Origin: an uncultured Vicinamibacterales bacterium
Lineage (GTDB): Bacteria; Acidobacteriota; Vicinamibacteria; Vicinamibacterales; UBA8438
Assembly: GCA_958295905.1 (NCBI GenBank)
Contig: OY282382.1
Location: 2,938,001 to 3,002,000 of the forward strand
Direction: 5' to 3'
DNA length: 64,000 bases
The notes below the pieces were generated by a model. The model was not told where the DNA came from. It saw only the letters and a list, made by a program, of their open reading frames with translations, and searched no databases. Each line of letters begins with the position of its first letter. Position 1 is the stretch's first letter. A program made the translations under genes and the position numbers. Of the stretch, positions 50,901 through 58,715 are shown piece after piece.

Positions 50901-51440
50901 CAGCCGATCCTGGCCCGGCTTCCGCACACCATCGCCGGCGCGGTCCTCGCGGGCGGCGGGCGGCGGGACCGGGGCGCCGGCGCGCCCGCGGCGGGGCCGG
51001 CGGGCGGGTCGGACGCCGGCGGGCGGGGTGACGTCGTCGAGGCCATCGAGCGTCAGGTCAGAGACGCCCGAACCGGCGGCTTCGACATCGACGCGACGGT
51101 GGATACGGAAGTCGCAATGCCGGCGCGGGCGCCGTCGCCGGTGGCCATGGAGGACCTCGACCGGGTGGTCTCCTCGCCCGACCTGATGCCGCCGGGAACC
51201 GACGTCCAACCGCTCGGCCGCCGCGAGTACGGCCTGCTGGCGCCGGGAATGCGCGAACGCCTGCGCGTGACCACCGACCCCGCCTACTACGAGGAGCATT
51301 CCGAGAGCGTCGAACTCTGGTCGCCGGGCAACCCGCTCTTCACGCCGCCGGAATTCACGGCGGAGGTGAAGGACGACGAGTTTCCGGCGGAGACGACGCT
51401 GAAGGAGTTGCTGGACGAATCAAGCACGCCAAGAGCATGA
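47943..51440 (+). CDS. Phospholipase D-like nuclease / SNF2-family helicase
   Basis: 1,165 residues. An N-terminal PLD domain has HEKAGVVAD (His142, Lys144) and GSLNET, a single HKD motif. The SNF2/superfamily 2 helicase core has Walker A DEVGLGKTIQAG (Lys324), DEAH (433-436), LLLTATPMQ and, after an insert of low complexity (about 680-720), AMVFTQYTDTMDFL, DAAAEGLNFQ and EQRIGRIDRLGQ. It probably translocates on and cuts unmodified invading DNA. The start is three bases after the Rpn stop, so it is co-translated. It completes the DUF499/DUF1156/helicase set. The last 212 bases recur, damaged, at 57519-57731. Confidence 0.92.
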   Translation: MLAGRTWQRKYTPDDGDLVRLFYVPALEDAERYDRLTGYFNAGALALAARGIEGLVRNRGHMRLVVGCTLPPAEIEAIERGAALRGRVERHLAELPLAPPDQGAADALELLAWMVARGHLDVKVAVPCDAERRPIPEDGIFHEKAGVVADRAGDRLAWTGSLNETAAGWRRNWESIHVYTSWGAEPKRVDDEEGNFGRIWADRAKRVIVLDTPEAVRRDLMRFMPDSDQPARLRAPGPEPPPGAVAPAIESDDRPADDVPPAVDLRRRVWAFIDRAPALPDGGARVGEATAAVTPWPHQVRAFERLYAHWPPRLLIADEVGLGKTIQAGLLLRQAWLAGRAKRILILAPKAVLRQWQIELREKFNLNWPIYDGRQFVWYASPALRGGERRPVTPDAWHAEPVVIASSHLMRRRDRAQVLLEEAPPWDLVVLDEAHHARRRAAGSAQEGGPNALLRLLQGLKDRAAGLLLLTATPMQVHPIEVWDLLNLLGLPADWTGPAFLRFFEDVAQPSPSPDAVERMARLFRAAERAFGRVAAPDARRIAGLSPLRAARVLRALRDPASIPRRQLETPDRRAALAVMRSHTPVRHLVSRHTRALLRRYHEKGLLTTPIAERRVEDRFVEMTAGERALYDAVEDYIATTYNQAAADERTAVGFVMTIYRRRLASSFQALRTTLERHLGAVAGAGGAPAGGGAGHSPRRLSAGPANAGAGGNAAAGAGDPPYPPVAGLDEDISDDETSDEAREVDEVAVLEQRALAFEEAADIGRLLDGIARLPPDGKAQELKDVIRELRRAGFAQAMVFTQYTDTMDFLREALGGWDAASGDDRPEGRGSAESGARNPGPAGPGRPSPEPPADGSPPADRPAGALRLMCFSGRGGEVRSAGGAWSAVGRDEVKRRFREGGADLLLCTDAAAEGLNFQFCGALINYDMPWNPMRVEQRIGRIDRLGQAHPAIRIVNLHYAGTVETDVYRALRTRINLFESVVGPLQPILARLPHTIAGAVLAGGGRRDRGAGAPAAGPAGGSDAGGRGDVVEAIERQVRDARTGGFDIDATVDTEVAMPARAPSPVAMEDLDRVVSSPDLMPPGTDVQPLGRREYGLLAPGMRERLRVTTDPAYYEEHSESVELWSPGNPLFTPPEFTAEVKDDEFPAETTLKELLDESSTPRA

Positions 51441-51471
51441 GCGCATCCTCGGCAGGGTTCTCGCCCCGCCA

Positions 51472-51585
51472 AGTGCTTCAGCCGACGTCGTTGCCTCGAT
51501 CATCCGCTCCGACTGCTACCGGCTGGAGCGACAGTTGCCGGGCGGGATTCGCACCCGCTGAAGAATGGCGCCTTTCACAGCGCAC
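51472..51585 (-). mobile_element. 5' fragment of the same group II intron, reversed
   Basis: About 114 bases match the 5' end of the introns at 36551 on (from GTGCGC at 51585 through GAAGCACTT at 51472) with a few changes. The rest of the intron is missing. It lies just past the helicase stop and adjoins the 3' end of an Rpn fragment. Confidence 0.85.
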
Positions 51586-51597
51586 CACCAGGAGCTG

Positions 51598-52045
51598 CTA
51601 CGCCGACCAGTCCGACAGACGACCGAACAGATCGGCCGCCGTGTCGCACTCAATGATCCAGTCGCCGACCTGCGCCAAGCGGTCCGGGTCCGCAACATCC
51701 TCAAGCGCCGCGGCCAACCGCTGCGCCGCAGCTTCGTCGAACTTCCGAGCAGTCAGACGGCGCAGCAACGCACGCTCCTCGGCCCGTCCCTGCTCGATAC
51801 CCTGCCCTCGGCCTTCTTCGCGGCCTTCTTCGCGGCCCTGCTCGACCCACTCGGCAGTCCACTCCTGAACGGTTTCGGCCAACATCGCCCGCACCTCCTC
51901 AAGCCGCGGCAGCGGCTCCGACACCGAGCTGCGGAACCGCCGCGGCAGCAGCACCTGCGTCACCCATTCGGTGAACGCCGCCGTCAGCTCCTCATCATCC
52001 TGCTTCTGCAGCAGTTCGATCAACGGCTCCAGCAACGCCGCCGGC
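51598..52045 (-). pseudogene. C-terminal part of an Rpn-family gene
   Basis: Encodes LLEPLIELLQKQDDEELTAAF through WVEQGREEGREEGRGQGIEQG to a stop at 51598. This matches the C-terminal half of the Rpn protein at 46905, including the Glu-Gly repeat. The nuclease domain is missing and the frame upstream of about 52045 is unrelated DNA. Confidence 0.8.
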
Positions 52046-52503
52046 GGCGGGCTTTGTGAAAGGCAACGCGGGGCAGTTCCGCACTGTCGGCGTGCAACGG
52101 GCCGGCCGTCCAAGGTACAAGGGAAGACGAACACGCCGCGCCGCGCCCAACGAAGCGCCATGCGCGGGTTCTCCGCGGCCCCGCTGCGCCCAAACGTGCT
52201 TCTGCGGTTCGATGAGCGGGTTCCGTCAACTTGGGGGCCACCGCCGGCGGCGGCGAGCCCCCGCCGCGCGGAATCCGTCGAGCAGCTAGCGCGCGGCCGG
52301 GGGGGGGCGGACTCCAGGGCGGCCCCCCGCGGGGCGTCAATCCGCGCCGCCGGCGGTGCGGCCGTCGTGCTCGAACGGCTCGGCTGATCACGGCACCGGG
52401 CGGGTTTGTGAGTCCACCACCACGGCGACAGGTCGTCCTCGGGCGCGTCGAGACGCGCTATGATGATTCTCGCGTTCACCGGGGCAACGGGAGAGGCAGC
52501 GAC
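52046..52503. other. GC-rich spacer before the Uma2 gene
   Basis: No gene is supported. It contains runs and inverted repeats (for example GCCCCCGCCGCGCGG and GGGGGGGCGG near 52255-52310). Open frames here lack family similarity and ribosome sites. Confidence 0.4.
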
Positions 52504-53061
52504 GTGGCCACCACGCAACCCGTCCTCAAGTTCACCTACGAGGACTACCGCACCGCACCGCCGGACAAGCGTTACGAGCTGCTGAACGGTGATCTGACCA
52601 TGGTTCCCGCCCCGAATCTGAGGCGCCAGAGAGTGCGGATGGCGCTGTCGACGCGGCTGCACATGTTCATCAAAGAGCGGGCGTTGGGCGAGCTGTTCAG
52701 CGCTCCCTGCGACGTGGTGCTGTCGGACAGCGACGTCGTGCAGCCGGACCTGCTGTTCGTCTCCCGAGAACGCGGGCATCTGCTGAGCGGCGGCGAGAAC
52801 GTGCGGGGTGCGCCGGATCTGGTGATCGAGATACGGTCTCCGGCGACCGCCGACCGGGACCGGGGCTACAAGCGTGAACTCTACGGCAGACACGGCGTGA
52901 CGGAGTACTGGCTGGTCGATCCAACAGCCGAAACCGTCTCGGTCCACCGCCAACGCGCCGGCGGGCCGGCGGTCATCCACACCTTCGGTCGGGAACAGAC
53001 GCTACGCTCGCCGCTACTCGCTCGTCTGGAACTCCACCTCGACGACGTCTTCTCGTCTTGA
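52504..53061 (+). CDS. Uma2-family (DUF820) PD-(D/E)XK endonuclease
   Basis: 185 residues with the standard Uma2 pattern: FTYEDYRTAPPDKRYELLNGDL (about 10-31), VVQPDLLFVSRER (catalytic Asp, about 79-91), APDLVIEIRSPATADRD (E-x-R variant of E-x-K, about 102-118), RYG-type RHGVTEYWLVDP and a C-terminal beta hairpin. Uma2 proteins are common in transferred DNA; their cellular role is not settled. GTG 52504 has GGAGAGG upstream; longer frames from 52231 are non-coding. It lies inside the repeat-flanked cassette ahead of the STAND gene. Confidence 0.88.
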   Translation: MATTQPVLKFTYEDYRTAPPDKRYELLNGDLTMVPAPNLRRQRVRMALSTRLHMFIKERALGELFSAPCDVVLSDSDVVQPDLLFVSRERGHLLSGGENVRGAPDLVIEIRSPATADRDRGYKRELYGRHGVTEYWLVDPTAETVSVHRQRAGGPAVIHTFGREQTLRSPLLARLELHLDDVFSS

Positions 53062-53095
53062 GGGCGCACCGGTCCGTGGCGCGAGAGGAACGGCG

Positions 53096-53220
53096 CCGCG
53101 GCGCTGATCGCGTTGGAGACGAATCGCGATCGGGCGCGGTTGCCGGCTCTGCTGGAGACGTTGATCGCTCTGCTGCGGGAGCAGGACGACGAGGAGTTGA
53201 CGAGTGCGTTTTCCGCGACC
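53096..53220 (+). pseudogene. Short internal fragment of an Rpn-family gene
   Basis: About 120 bases are almost identical to 47418-47530 in the intact Rpn gene (ALIALETNRDRARLPALLETLIALLREQDDEELTSAF). Both ends stop abruptly. The high identity implies a recent copy event. Confidence 0.85.
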
Positions 53221-53357
53221 GCCGGCCCCGCGCCGCCGGACGCCGCCGGGCCGCGGAGGCGGGGACCCTGCGGCGCCGTTACGGCAGTTCGATCGAGTTA
53301 GTTCCGGCGCGCCGCGGAGTTTTGCCGCGGGTTGTTGAGGGGACCCGGTGACCGCCG
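53221..53357. other. Spacer with a short dispersed repeat
   Basis: GTTCCGGCGCGCCGCGG and GTTTTGCC-CGGG blocks at about 53300-53335 match 39270-39300 downstream of the intron array. No gene. Confidence 0.5.
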
Positions 53358-56300
53358 ATGCGATCGACAGACATGGCTCTCTGGGACATCAAACGCGTTT
53401 GGCGGGTAGGCACCGGCGTCGATGAAGCTACGTACCCAACGGTCGAGTTGGAGCGCTTCCGTTGCCTCGTCCTGCTGGGCGCAGCGGGCGCCGGCAAGAC
53501 GACGGAAGCTCGACGACTGGCGGAGCGCGAATGCGGCTCCGGACGTTCCGTGCGCAGGTGCAGGTTGGCGGAGTACGCCGACACGTCGCAGGAACTTGCA
53601 GGGCACCTGAAGGAACTCGCCGAGGGAGCTGACGCGACGACCAGCTTTTATCTCGATGCGCTGGACGAGGCGATGATACCGGCGCGCGGACGCTGGCTTG
53701 CGATAAAGCGCTGGATTAAACGGGACCTCCAGGAAACCGGCGCGTCGATTCGCATCACCTGCCGAACCGCGGTATGGCCGGAAGGGCTCTCGGACGCGAT
53801 CCGCAGGTTCTGCGGGCGACAGTCGTTCGCCACGGCGTATCTTCAACCTCTCACCGAGGATGATGTTTCCGCGGCGGCGGGCTGGCTCGGCGTCGCCCCG
53901 GCCCCGTTTCTGGCGCGGATCGAGAAAGCGCGGGTTCAGAGCCTCGCACGGCACCCGTTGACGCTCCGTATGCTGCTGGGTTTGTCCGGGGACGGTGACG
54001 ACCTGCCGTCCACGCTGAAGGACCTGTTCGCCGAGGGCGTCCGGATGCTTGCGCGCGACCGGCAGGACAGGCGCGCGATCGGTACGCAGACTCGGTTTCC
54101 TCCAGACCGGATCGTGGAGATCGCCGAACGCACCGCCTGCTACACGATCCTGACCGGCCGGGAAACGGTGAATCTCGGAGACGACGTACCGTCCGGTCAA
54201 CTTGGTCTGCAAGACCTGTCCGGCTGCAGCGGGAAGGAATCCAAAGTAGACGAAGACGAGATCCGCGCAGTCGGTTCGTCAGGACTGTGCGATTCCGGGG
54301 CGCCGGCGACGTTTCGCTTCGCTCACCGGCAGTTCGCCGAGTATCTCGCCGGACGGCGGCTCGCGCGGCTGCCGACGCACCAGTCACGCGCGTTCCTCGC
54401 CGGTCCGGACGGGTGGCGTTCAGGCGCCGCCGGACCTCTGCGCGAGACCGCGGCGTTCGCCGCCCTGTTCAATACGGACTTGGCCGCGTGGCTGTCGAGC
54501 CGGGACCCCGAGGTGGTCGGGTTGTCCGACGTCGCCGACGGCGCCCTCCGACGACAAGCGACGCTCGGGCTGCTCGGACGCTTTCGCAGCCGCGCCGTGA
54601 CGGGCGGGGAACTGTACCGTGGCGGCATGAAACTGCGCGGCCTCCAGTACGAAGGTGCGGAAACGGACCTGCACCCGGTGCTCGAAGAAAGAGGCGACCG
54701 TTGCGGGGACGTCTTGGTGTACGTGATCTTCCTGATCAGGACTTGGCGCCTCTCGTCCATGAGCGACGCCCTGGCGGACTTGGTGCTCGATCCGACGGCG
54801 CCGCTGCATGCGAGGAGCCTCGCCGGACGCGCCCTCCACGAATGCGGCGCCGACGCCGCGCGCGAACGTCTGAAGCCCCTTGTCGCGGGTCTGCCCGAGG
54901 ACGACAGCGACGAATTGAAGGGAGTCGCGCTGCAATGCAATTGGCCTGATCGATTGTCGGCGCCGGAATTGTTCGATGCGCTGAGACCGAGACGCCGTCG
55001 GTCGTTCTTCGGGGCCTACGCGATTTTTCTGTACGGATTGGACCCGGACGAATTCCCTGCGGCCGGTGACGTCGCCGCGGGTCTCCGCTGGGCCAAGGGT
55101 CTCAAAGGTCTCACGTCGGAACCCAGCGATACGGACCCGCTCCATCGGCTCGGCATGCGGATCGCCCATGCCGCGTTGCGGAAACTGGATGATCCGGAAA
55201 TCGCCGTCGAGTTGGTGTCGTTGATGCGGCACTGGACGAAGTACCGGAATAGTCCGCTCGCGCCCTTGCTGAAAAACCCGCTGGAACGTCCAACGGACGA
55301 CGACTCTCCGTTGTACGCCGCTCGACGAGTTCGGCGACGGTTGATCGACCGGCTGGCGGAGTTCGTGGAGTCTACCCAAGAACTACGGACCCTGTCTTGG
55401 CACATCCCCGGACTGCAGTGCGAAGAGGACTTCCAATGGTTGCTCCAGCAAAGCCGCGACGATGAGCAAACGATGCAGGCGCGAGAAAATTACCTGTGGA
55501 TTGCGAATTTGCTTCCGTGGATGGACCGGCTGAAGGACGTCGAGGCATGGCTTCGGGTTTGCGACATCGATCCCGTGCGAAAAGTTCTCGGAAATCAGAA
55601 ATTCGTCGATCTGGATTCCGAACAGGCGATACGGCTTCGCGAAGAATGGACAGTCATTCATGGCTACGGGCCAGGGGCAGAGACCAAGACCGAGACGTCA
55701 AAGCTCGATCCGCCGCCACGCGATAGAGTTCTCCAAGCCCTGGTTCGGTCGGAGACCGAGGATGTGCGCGGTTTCCCGAGACTGTGCAAGGAACTCACGT
55801 TGGAGCCGATGAGCACCCATTATGGATTCGGACGTTTCCTGAAGGACACGCCGGGGTGGCGGGATGCCGATGCGGAGACGCGGATTCGAATCGTCAAGGT
55901 CGCGAAGCGCTACCTGTCGGTGGAAGCGATTGCCGAGGAATGCTTGTCACACCTGTCTCCGAATGGGATTCCAGTCGGTGGCCTTGACGCGATGTGGCTC
56001 GTTCTCGATTGCGATCCGGACTGGTTGAAATCGCGGCCCGAGTCCTGGTGGGCCGAATGGTCCCGGTACATTCTGCGGGGATCCATTCTGAATCTGCACG
56101 GCGAGCCCAACGATCCGAAACGAAAGCTCGTCACGCTGCTCAACAACGCTGCCGCCCCCAGCGTTCGCCGGGAAGTTCTGCGGCTGTTGTCGATCGACGG
56201 GACCGACGGCCAGTGCGTTCAGCTATCCCACGCGCTGCAGTTGCTGGCCGGCCAATCCAACCGGGATCTCGATGAGGCACTGTGCGAGGCGCTGCGTACC

Positions 56301-57500
56301 GGCGAGGTGCGGGAGCAGGATATTGTCAGCGTGGTCGAGTTCGCATTGACCCGCGCAAAAGACTTGGCGTTGCCGACGTGCCTCCGCATCCTTGAGAATG
56401 CCGCGGGTCACCCGGGACAATCGCCCGCGGAGCGCGTTGCGGTTGGTCTTCTCCGCAAATGCCCCGGCGCAAGCTGGACGGGGGTGAAGGCGTACCTGGT
56501 CTCCGATCGGGACAGAGCGCGCCGCGTTCTGGAGGCATTTGCGCACGACATGTTTCATGAACCCCTTGCAATGTCGACGCCGCAGTCGGGCGAACTGGCC
56601 GGCATGCTCCTGGATCTGTTCCCGCCGAAGAGTGATTCGGATGAAGGCGGCATGGTTGGGCCGGTTGACGCCGTGCACTTGTTCCGAGTGCAACTGATCG
56701 ACCATCTGGGCCGTTTGCATGACGAAGAGTCTCTCGACGTGTTCAGGCGACTCGAACAACAGTTTGGAGACCGCTATCCGTGGCTTGAGAATGCGAGAAT
56801 CCGTGCGGCGCGGAGCTATCGCCTGTTACGCTGGTCGCCGTTTCCGGTCGACGTCATCGCCGGGGTGCTGGATGCGGAGACGCGGAGATTGCTTCGGTCG
56901 GACGAAGACGTGGTCGACGGCATCGAATATGCACTCGAGCAATACGCGGACGGGTTGCGGCGGGACGGGACGGCCAGCGTCGAAGATCTATGGAACACCG
57001 CGAAAGACGCCGCGCCAAGCCCGAAACGGGAAGAGCACGTCTCCGGAAAGTTGTGCGGCGTCGTCAGATCGTATTTCCGGGACTACGCTGTCACCGCGGA
57101 TCGGGAAGTCGAGATCTACCGGCGCAGCGTTGGCCGCGCTGACGGCGGCGGGCCGGGGTCGGAGGTCGATATCCTGGTGCAGGTGCCTGGCCGCGGCACG
57201 ACGACCGGCGACGCGATCCGCGTGCCGATCGAGGTCAAGCTGTCGTTTAACGGTGAGGCGAAGACGGGCATGCAGCGTCAACTCGTTGACCGATACATGT
57301 CCGAACTTGGCGCGACGCACGGCGTCTATGTCGTCGTCTGGATGACCACGCCCGAGCCCGGGCACCTGGATCGCCGTCATCGCCCGAAGTGGAACGGCAT
57401 CAAGGCGGCGCGGCGGGCGTTGAACGAAGAGGCAAAACGGTTGTCGGAAGCAGGTCGGGCACAGGTTCGGGCCGTGGTCGTGGACGGCTCGTTGCGGTAA
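53358..57500 (+). CDS. STAND/NACHT-like NTPase with C-terminal PD-(D/E)XK nuclease
   Basis: 1,380 residues. The N-terminal P-loop NTPase has GAAGAGKTTEA (Lys47), Walker B FYLDALDEA (97-105), sensor-like IRITCRTAVWP and a winged-helix-like segment ending RFAHRQFAEYLAGR, as in NACHT proteins. From about 350 to 1200 it is a long helical-repeat region, the usual sensor of STAND proteins. The C-terminus carries a restriction-like nuclease: EVDIL (Asp1271), then PIEVKL (Glu1292-x-Lys1294) and a helix MQRQLVDRYM. NTPase, sensor and nuclease in one chain fits an abortive-infection receptor. ATG 53358 (or 53373) is the start. It is the main gene of the cassette at 51442-57518. Confidence 0.85.
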   Translation: MRSTDMALWDIKRVWRVGTGVDEATYPTVELERFRCLVLLGAAGAGKTTEARRLAERECGSGRSVRRCRLAEYADTSQELAGHLKELAEGADATTSFYLDALDEAMIPARGRWLAIKRWIKRDLQETGASIRITCRTAVWPEGLSDAIRRFCGRQSFATAYLQPLTEDDVSAAAGWLGVAPAPFLARIEKARVQSLARHPLTLRMLLGLSGDGDDLPSTLKDLFAEGVRMLARDRQDRRAIGTQTRFPPDRIVEIAERTACYTILTGRETVNLGDDVPSGQLGLQDLSGCSGKESKVDEDEIRAVGSSGLCDSGAPATFRFAHRQFAEYLAGRRLARLPTHQSRAFLAGPDGWRSGAAGPLRETAAFAALFNTDLAAWLSSRDPEVVGLSDVADGALRRQATLGLLGRFRSRAVTGGELYRGGMKLRGLQYEGAETDLHPVLEERGDRCGDVLVYVIFLIRTWRLSSMSDALADLVLDPTAPLHARSLAGRALHECGADAARERLKPLVAGLPEDDSDELKGVALQCNWPDRLSAPELFDALRPRRRRSFFGAYAIFLYGLDPDEFPAAGDVAAGLRWAKGLKGLTSEPSDTDPLHRLGMRIAHAALRKLDDPEIAVELVSLMRHWTKYRNSPLAPLLKNPLERPTDDDSPLYAARRVRRRLIDRLAEFVESTQELRTLSWHIPGLQCEEDFQWLLQQSRDDEQTMQARENYLWIANLLPWMDRLKDVEAWLRVCDIDPVRKVLGNQKFVDLDSEQAIRLREEWTVIHGYGPGAETKTETSKLDPPPRDRVLQALVRSETEDVRGFPRLCKELTLEPMSTHYGFGRFLKDTPGWRDADAETRIRIVKVAKRYLSVEAIAEECLSHLSPNGIPVGGLDAMWLVLDCDPDWLKSRPESWWAEWSRYILRGSILNLHGEPNDPKRKLVTLLNNAAAPSVRREVLRLLSIDGTDGQCVQLSHALQLLAGQSNRDLDEALCEALRTGEVREQDIVSVVEFALTRAKDLALPTCLRILENAAGHPGQSPAERVAVGLLRKCPGASWTGVKAYLVSDRDRARRVLEAFAHDMFHEPLAMSTPQSGELAGMLLDLFPPKSDSDEGGMVGPVDAVHLFRVQLIDHLGRLHDEESLDVFRRLEQQFGDRYPWLENARIRAARSYRLLRWSPFPVDVIAGVLDAETRRLLRSDEDVVDGIEYALEQYADGLRRDGTASVEDLWNTAKDAAPSPKREEHVSGKLCGVVRSYFRDYAVTADREVEIYRRSVGRADGGGPGSEVDILVQVPGRGTTTGDAIRVPIEVKLSFNGEAKTGMQRQLVDRYMSELGATHGVYVVVWMTTPEPGHLDRRHRPKWNGIKAARRALNEEAKRLSEAGRAQVRAVVVDGSLR

Positions 57501-57518
57501 TTGCCGCATGCCCGCGCG

Positions 57519-57731
57519 CGGCCTGCTGGCGCCGGGGATGAGCGAACGCCTGCGCGTCACTACCGACCCCGCCGACTACGAGGAGCATTCCGAGAGCGTC
57601 GAACTTCTGGTCGCCGGGCAGCCCGCTCTTCACGCGGCCGGAGTTCACGGCGGAGGTGAAGGACGACGAGTTCCCGGCCGAGGCGACGCTGAGGGAGCTG
57701 CTGGACGAGTTAAGCACGCCGAGAGCATGAG
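57519..57731 (+). pseudogene. Duplicated, frameshifted 3' end of the PLD-helicase gene
   Basis: About 213 bases match 51229-51440 closely, from GGCCTGCTGGCGCCGGG to CCGAGAGCATGAGCG, with one inserted T (near 57605) that breaks the frame. With the intact 3' end it forms a direct repeat around the STAND/Uma2 cassette. Confidence 0.9.
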
Positions 57732-57919
57732 CGGAGGAACGAGCCAAGAGACCGCACGGCACCCAGACGGCAGGAAGACGGAAACGACATGCCCGCAAGT
57801 TCGCGGCTGGTCGTCGTCGAACCGTTCGATCGGCGCGTAAAGCGTGCCGGCCAGGTCCGCGGCTCCGTTATCGGCGGCTGCGCAGACCACCGGCCTCGTC
57901 GGTCCGAGGTGGAGCCTCG
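57732..57919. other. Island right boundary
   Basis: A short open frame at 57789 (MPASSRLVVVEPFDRRVKRAG...) has GGAAAC upstream but no family, and runs into the end of the beta-barrel gene on the other strand. It may be the cut-off start of a gene that once followed the helicase. Confidence 0.35.
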
Positions 57920-58675
57920 TCAGAACTTGAGCCGCAGTCCGCCCCCGGCGTGGAACCCGCCGGCATCGACCGGGACCCTGCTCCCGCCTTCGCCCGGCAA
58001 CTCGACGGACGCCCTCGAGTAGCGGATGATCGCGCCCACGCCGACCACCTCCGAGAAGAAGAACCCGACGTCGACGCCGACGTTGAAGCCGACCGCGGAG
58101 GCGGACTGCGGCGACGCGGACGCGGACGCGAAGCTGGCCTCGTTGTAGGGATAGACGTGGTCGTATCCGATGGTGGTCACGAGATCCTGGCGGAGGTTGA
58201 AGAACGTCGGTCCGCCGAACACCGCCAACTCGGCCTTGTCGCCCATCGGTTCGAACCAGCGGACCTCCAGGTGCACCGCGGTTTCCCGGCGCGTCAGGTC
58301 GGGTTCGCTGCCGGTCAGCGACCGGGGCCGGTCGAAGAAGAACGGGTGCGGCACGCGCGCATCTATCGCCACCGGATCGAGCTTCTCGAAGCGGCTGACG
58401 CCGACGCCGAAACCGAGGCCGGACGCGAGCCGGACCCCGCCCCCGGCGTCGAAGACGGCGCCGGCGCCGACGCCGTAGCCGGCGTCGACGTCGGCGTCTT
58501 CCTGGAACTCGGTGAACCCGATGTTGTCGTCGAAGGTGGTGGACGTCGCCTGGGTTCCTCCGTTGAAGCTGAGGTAGCCGCCGGTCTGGGCGCCGGCCGT
58601 CGCCGGCGGCAGAACCGCGGCGGCGAGCGCGGCGAACGCGAAGGGGCGGGTCCAGGTTTTCAGGCGCGGCATCAT
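57920..58675 (-). CDS. Outer-membrane beta-barrel protein
   Basis: 251 residues. A signal peptide (to about residue 30, ending ATAGAQ) is followed by alternating hydrophobic and polar strands, many ending in aromatic residues, and a C-terminal GGGLRLKF with a terminal Phe, the outer-membrane sorting signature. About eight to ten strands are likely (OmpA/OmpW-like size). No specific family is recognised; a small porin or adhesion role is possible. It starts 40 bases after the M4 protease stop on the same strand, so the two may be co-transcribed. Confidence 0.75.
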   Translation of the reverse strand: MMPRLKTWTRPFAFAALAAAVLPPATAGAQTGGYLSFNGGTQATSTTFDDNIGFTEFQEDADVDAGYGVGAGAVFDAGGGVRLASGLGFGVGVSRFEKLDPVAIDARVPHPFFFDRPRSLTGSEPDLTRRETAVHLEVRWFEPMGDKAELAVFGGPTFFNLRQDLVTTIGYDHVYPYNEASFASASASPQSASAVGFNVGVDVGFFFSEVVGVGAIIRYSRASVELPGEGGSRVPVDAGGFHAGGGLRLKF

Positions 58676-58715
58676 GGGCGGTCTCTCGAATCGTCGCGGC
58701 TTTGGTTGAACGTGT

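Noticed and set aside
44061-51299. A 2,412-codon open frame on the minus strand
   Set aside because: Antisense to the methylase, Rpn and helicase genes, all of which have clear motifs; the frame reads as low-complexity shadow.
21471-51440. Canonical DISARM system
   Set aside because: PLD, helicase and methylase parts recall DISARM, but no drmA- or drmB-like genes were seen; DUF499 and DUF1156 point to a different system.
52231-52503. Longer N-terminus for the Uma2 protein
   Set aside because: The extra 91 codons are Arg/Gly/Pro-rich, lack family similarity, and the GTG at 52504 has a strong ribosome site.
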